A stretch of 33,234 nt of DNA, taken from positions 1 to 33,234 of the forward strand of contig DBQX01000126.1 in assembly GCA_002305415.1 (NCBI GenBank), read 5' to 3'. A program made the translations under genes and the position numbers. Numbering within the stretch: the first letter of the stretch is position 1; every line of letters begins with the position of its first letter. Below the pieces are notes generated by a model that did not search any database, was not told the origin of the DNA, and was given only the letters and a program-made list of their open reading frames with translations. Below, one piece after another: positions 31,795 to 33,234 of this stretch. This DNA comes from Actinomycetales bacterium UBA1383 (lineage in GTDB: Bacteria > Actinomycetota > Actinomycetes > Actinomycetales > Actinomycetaceae).

Positions 31795-33234
31795 TCAGGG
31801 TTTGCGGACCCATTTGAAGGCGGCGAACTGGGCGGAGATCCTCTCCATGAAGTCCGGGAGCCCACCGGTGTAGTCGAGTTCGCGCAGGCGGGCGTCGGCC
31901 TGTTCCGGGGTCAGCGTCCCGGACTGGACATCCTTGATCGCCTCCATCCCCGCCTGGACCTTCGGGGGCAACTCCTTGATCCCGTACCCCTGCATCGCGT
32001 ACCCCTCCCGGCAGCACTCCAGGGTGTGCAGGGACTTGTCCGCCTGCCGGTAGGCATCCAACACGTTGCCCTGGTGGTAGGACTCCGCCACCTTCGTCTC
32101 ATACGTCTTGCCCAACCCGTCCGGATCCAACAGGGTCGAGTGACCGGCCTCCACCATGAGCACGTTCGGGGTGACCTGGGTCTTCTCCCACGACCGGGTC
32201 TCCTCATTCCACACCGTCGCCTGATCCGCCATGTCCACGCTCGCCTCCCCGTGATACATGTCCGTGGCCAACTGCTGGTGATCCCTCGCCCAATCCCGCG
32301 CCCCCTGCCCGTCGGCCGGACCCCCGGTCTCCTCAGCGAAGATCTCCATGCTCTTCTGCGCCCACGCCTCCTTCTTCAACTCGATGAACCGCCGGTTCCC
32401 CTGCCCGTCGGTGACCACGTACCCGGCCCGGTAGTCCCGGTCCACCCCATCCTTCGTCCCGAAACTCTCGATCTCCACCCTCCGACCCTGCGCCTCCGGC
32501 ACATTCGCCTCGATCCACTCCACCAGGCGCCTGTCATGCCCGTCATAGATCTGCTGCCGCGTCTCATGGAACTCCTTCCACAGATCCGGACGCGCCTTCT
32601 TCAACTCCCGCATCGCATCCGGATCCCGCAGAATCCGCTCCACCGTGGCCTTCGAGACCTTCCCCCCATCCGCCGTCTCGGCCGCCAACTGCCTCGCCAT
32701 CGACTCCGCCCGAGCCTTCGGACTCCCCTCCCGCAGCTTCGCAGGCGCCTCGGGCTCGGGTTTCGCGGGCGGGGCGTCAGGCTCAGGTTTCGGTGCCGGG
32801 GCATCCGGCTCAGGTTTCGCCGGCGGCGTGTCAGGCTCCGGCCTCGCCGGCGGGGCATCCGGCTCCGGCTTCGGTGCCGGGGCGTCCGGCTTCGCAGTTG
32901 GCCCGTCGGGCTTCGCGGTGGGCGCGTCGGGCCGGGGCGGGGGCGGTGGTGGGGCGTCCGGCCTGGCCGCCGGAACGTCGGGCTTGGGGGCGGGCGCGTC
33001 CGGCTTCGCAGCCGGAACGTCGGATTTGGGTGCCGGGCCATCGGACTTCGCAGTCGGCCCATCGGGCTTCGCCGCAGGAGCGTCGGCGGTCGGCTTGCGA
33101 CTGACGCCCTTCATCCCCACGATGTGCTGCAGGAAGCGGACGAGCCCCTCGTCCCGGAGCTGCGCCCCCACCCGCTTCATCGCATTCGTCACGGAGAGCT
33201 GCGGATCGTTGTACAGCTCCTTGGCGAAGTAGTA
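31795..33234 (-). CDS. Partial gene: proline-rich repeat linker plus unassigned C-terminal effector-like domain
   Basis: At least 479 codons; the frame is open to the window's right edge (beginning YYFAKELYNDPQLS), so the start is outside. After about 50 residues comes a linker of roughly 113 residues made of PAKPD, PAPKPD and PAKPEPD units. The remaining 310 residues form a charged domain: YDGHDRRLVEWIEANVPEAQ, DRDYRAGYVVTD, RFIELKKEAWAQKS, DWARDHQQLATDMYHGEAS, VEAGHSTLLDPDGLGKTYET and LHTLECCREGY. I do not recognise a named family. A long Pro/charged linker before a compact C-terminal domain is the layout of polymorphic toxins and secreted effectors, and many His/Asp/Glu residues could form a nuclease-type site. 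No immunity-like gene follows directly; the next gene is the convergent APH-fold kinase. Confidence 0.75.
   Translation of the reverse strand, partial: YYFAKELYNDPQLSVTNAMKRVGAQLRDEGLVRFLQHIVGMKGVSRKPTADAPAAKPDGPTAKSDGPAPKSDVPAAKPDAPAPKPDVPAARPDAPPPPPPRPDAPTAKPDGPTAKPDAPAPKPEPDAPPARPEPDTPPAKPEPDAPAPKPEPDAPPAKPEPEAPAKLREGSPKARAESMARQLAAETADGGKVSKATVERILRDPDAMRELKKARPDLWKEFHETRQQIYDGHDRRLVEWIEANVPEAQGRRVEIESFGTKDGVDRDYRAGYVVTDGQGNRRFIELKKEAWAQKSMEIFAEETGGPADGQGARDWARDHQQLATDMYHGEASVDMADQATVWNEETRSWEKTQVTPNVLMVEAGHSTLLDPDGLGKTYETKVAESYHQGNVLDAYRQADKSLHTLECCREGYAMQGYGIKELPPKVQAGMEAIKDVQSGTLTPEQADARLRELDYTGGLPDFMERISAQFAAFKWVRKP
32743..33081 (-). repeat. Coding tandem repeats (PAKPD / PAPKPD / PAKPEPD units)
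   Basis: Degenerate units of about 18-27 bases repeat at least 15 times and encode Pro-Ala-Lys-Pro-Asp variants. The first half uses KPD/KSD units, and the second half uses the longer KPEPD form. A poly-Pro run (PPPPPP) lies between the halves. The repeat is in frame and free of stops. Such tracts change length easily, so unit number may vary between strains. Confidence 0.85.

Noticed and set aside
32743..33081. CRISPR-like regular repeats
   Set aside because: The repeats are short, degenerate, in frame and encode Pro-Lys-Pro-Asp units without unique spacers, so they are a protein linker.

Overview
The base composition is very high GC with GTG starts and tightly packed genes. Gene content includes DUF222/HNH (13E12-type) genes, an F420-type oxidoreductase of the luciferase-like (LLM) class, a GabD2-like aldehyde dehydrogenase and a lipoprotein CueP. 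Together these point to an actinobacterium, probably of the Micrococcales; the genus cannot be fixed from this window. No rRNA, tRNA, CRISPR array or phage genes were seen, and nothing looks like a strong intrinsic terminator. The genes are so close that no gene-free stretch exceeds about 220 bases.

Layout. (1) 1-1344: the extreme left edge holds the 3' tail of a DUF222/HNH gene, nearly identical over its first 42 bases to the tail of the complete copy at 23.2-24.6 kb. A stand-alone 5'-3' exonuclease follows, with a divergent 53-residue Cys-rich mini-protein. (2) 1366-11259, all on the minus strand: cueP, glutaminase, pirin, two very large FtsX-type permeases and two LolD/MacB-type ATPases. 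The four ABC genes overlap by 4 bases at each junction, and the gaps glutaminase/pirin and pirin/permease are about 10 bases. One ATPase carries an AbrB/SpoVT-like C-terminal domain. (3) 11418-14535, plus strand: a second MacB/FtsX-type ABC pair, divergent from cueP. (4) 14566-21517: the most distinctive part. A divergent GabD2-like aldehyde dehydrogenase faces a plus-strand operon of an XRE-cupin regulator, an acyl-CoA synthetase fused in one reading frame to a 2-oxoacid:ferredoxin oxidoreductase gamma subunit, then the delta (ferredoxin-like), alpha and beta subunits. The fusion physically joins an enzyme that makes acyl-CoA to one that makes or consumes acyl-CoA.

(5) 21537-24570: an LLM-class oxidoreductase with a DosR/DevR-like box and a perfect 16-base palindrome upstream, then a broken M6-like metalloprotease gene that lacks its start and runs into a complete DUF222/HNH gene. 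(6) 24585-31780: housekeeping and accessory genes, namely azlCD (branched-chain amino acid export), aqpZ (aquaporin), a nucleotidyltransferase-fold protein, an SDR of the 3-alpha-hydroxysteroid dehydrogenase type, cardiolipin synthase, a dehalogenase-like HAD protein and an APH-fold kinase. (7) 31795 to the right edge: the C-terminal part of a protein with a long Pro-Lys/Arg-Pro-Asp repeat linker followed by an unassigned, effector-like C-terminal domain; its 5' end lies outside the window.

Start codons were chosen by ribosome-binding site, operon overlap and family alignment from memory. No database search was possible, so family names rest on visible motifs.
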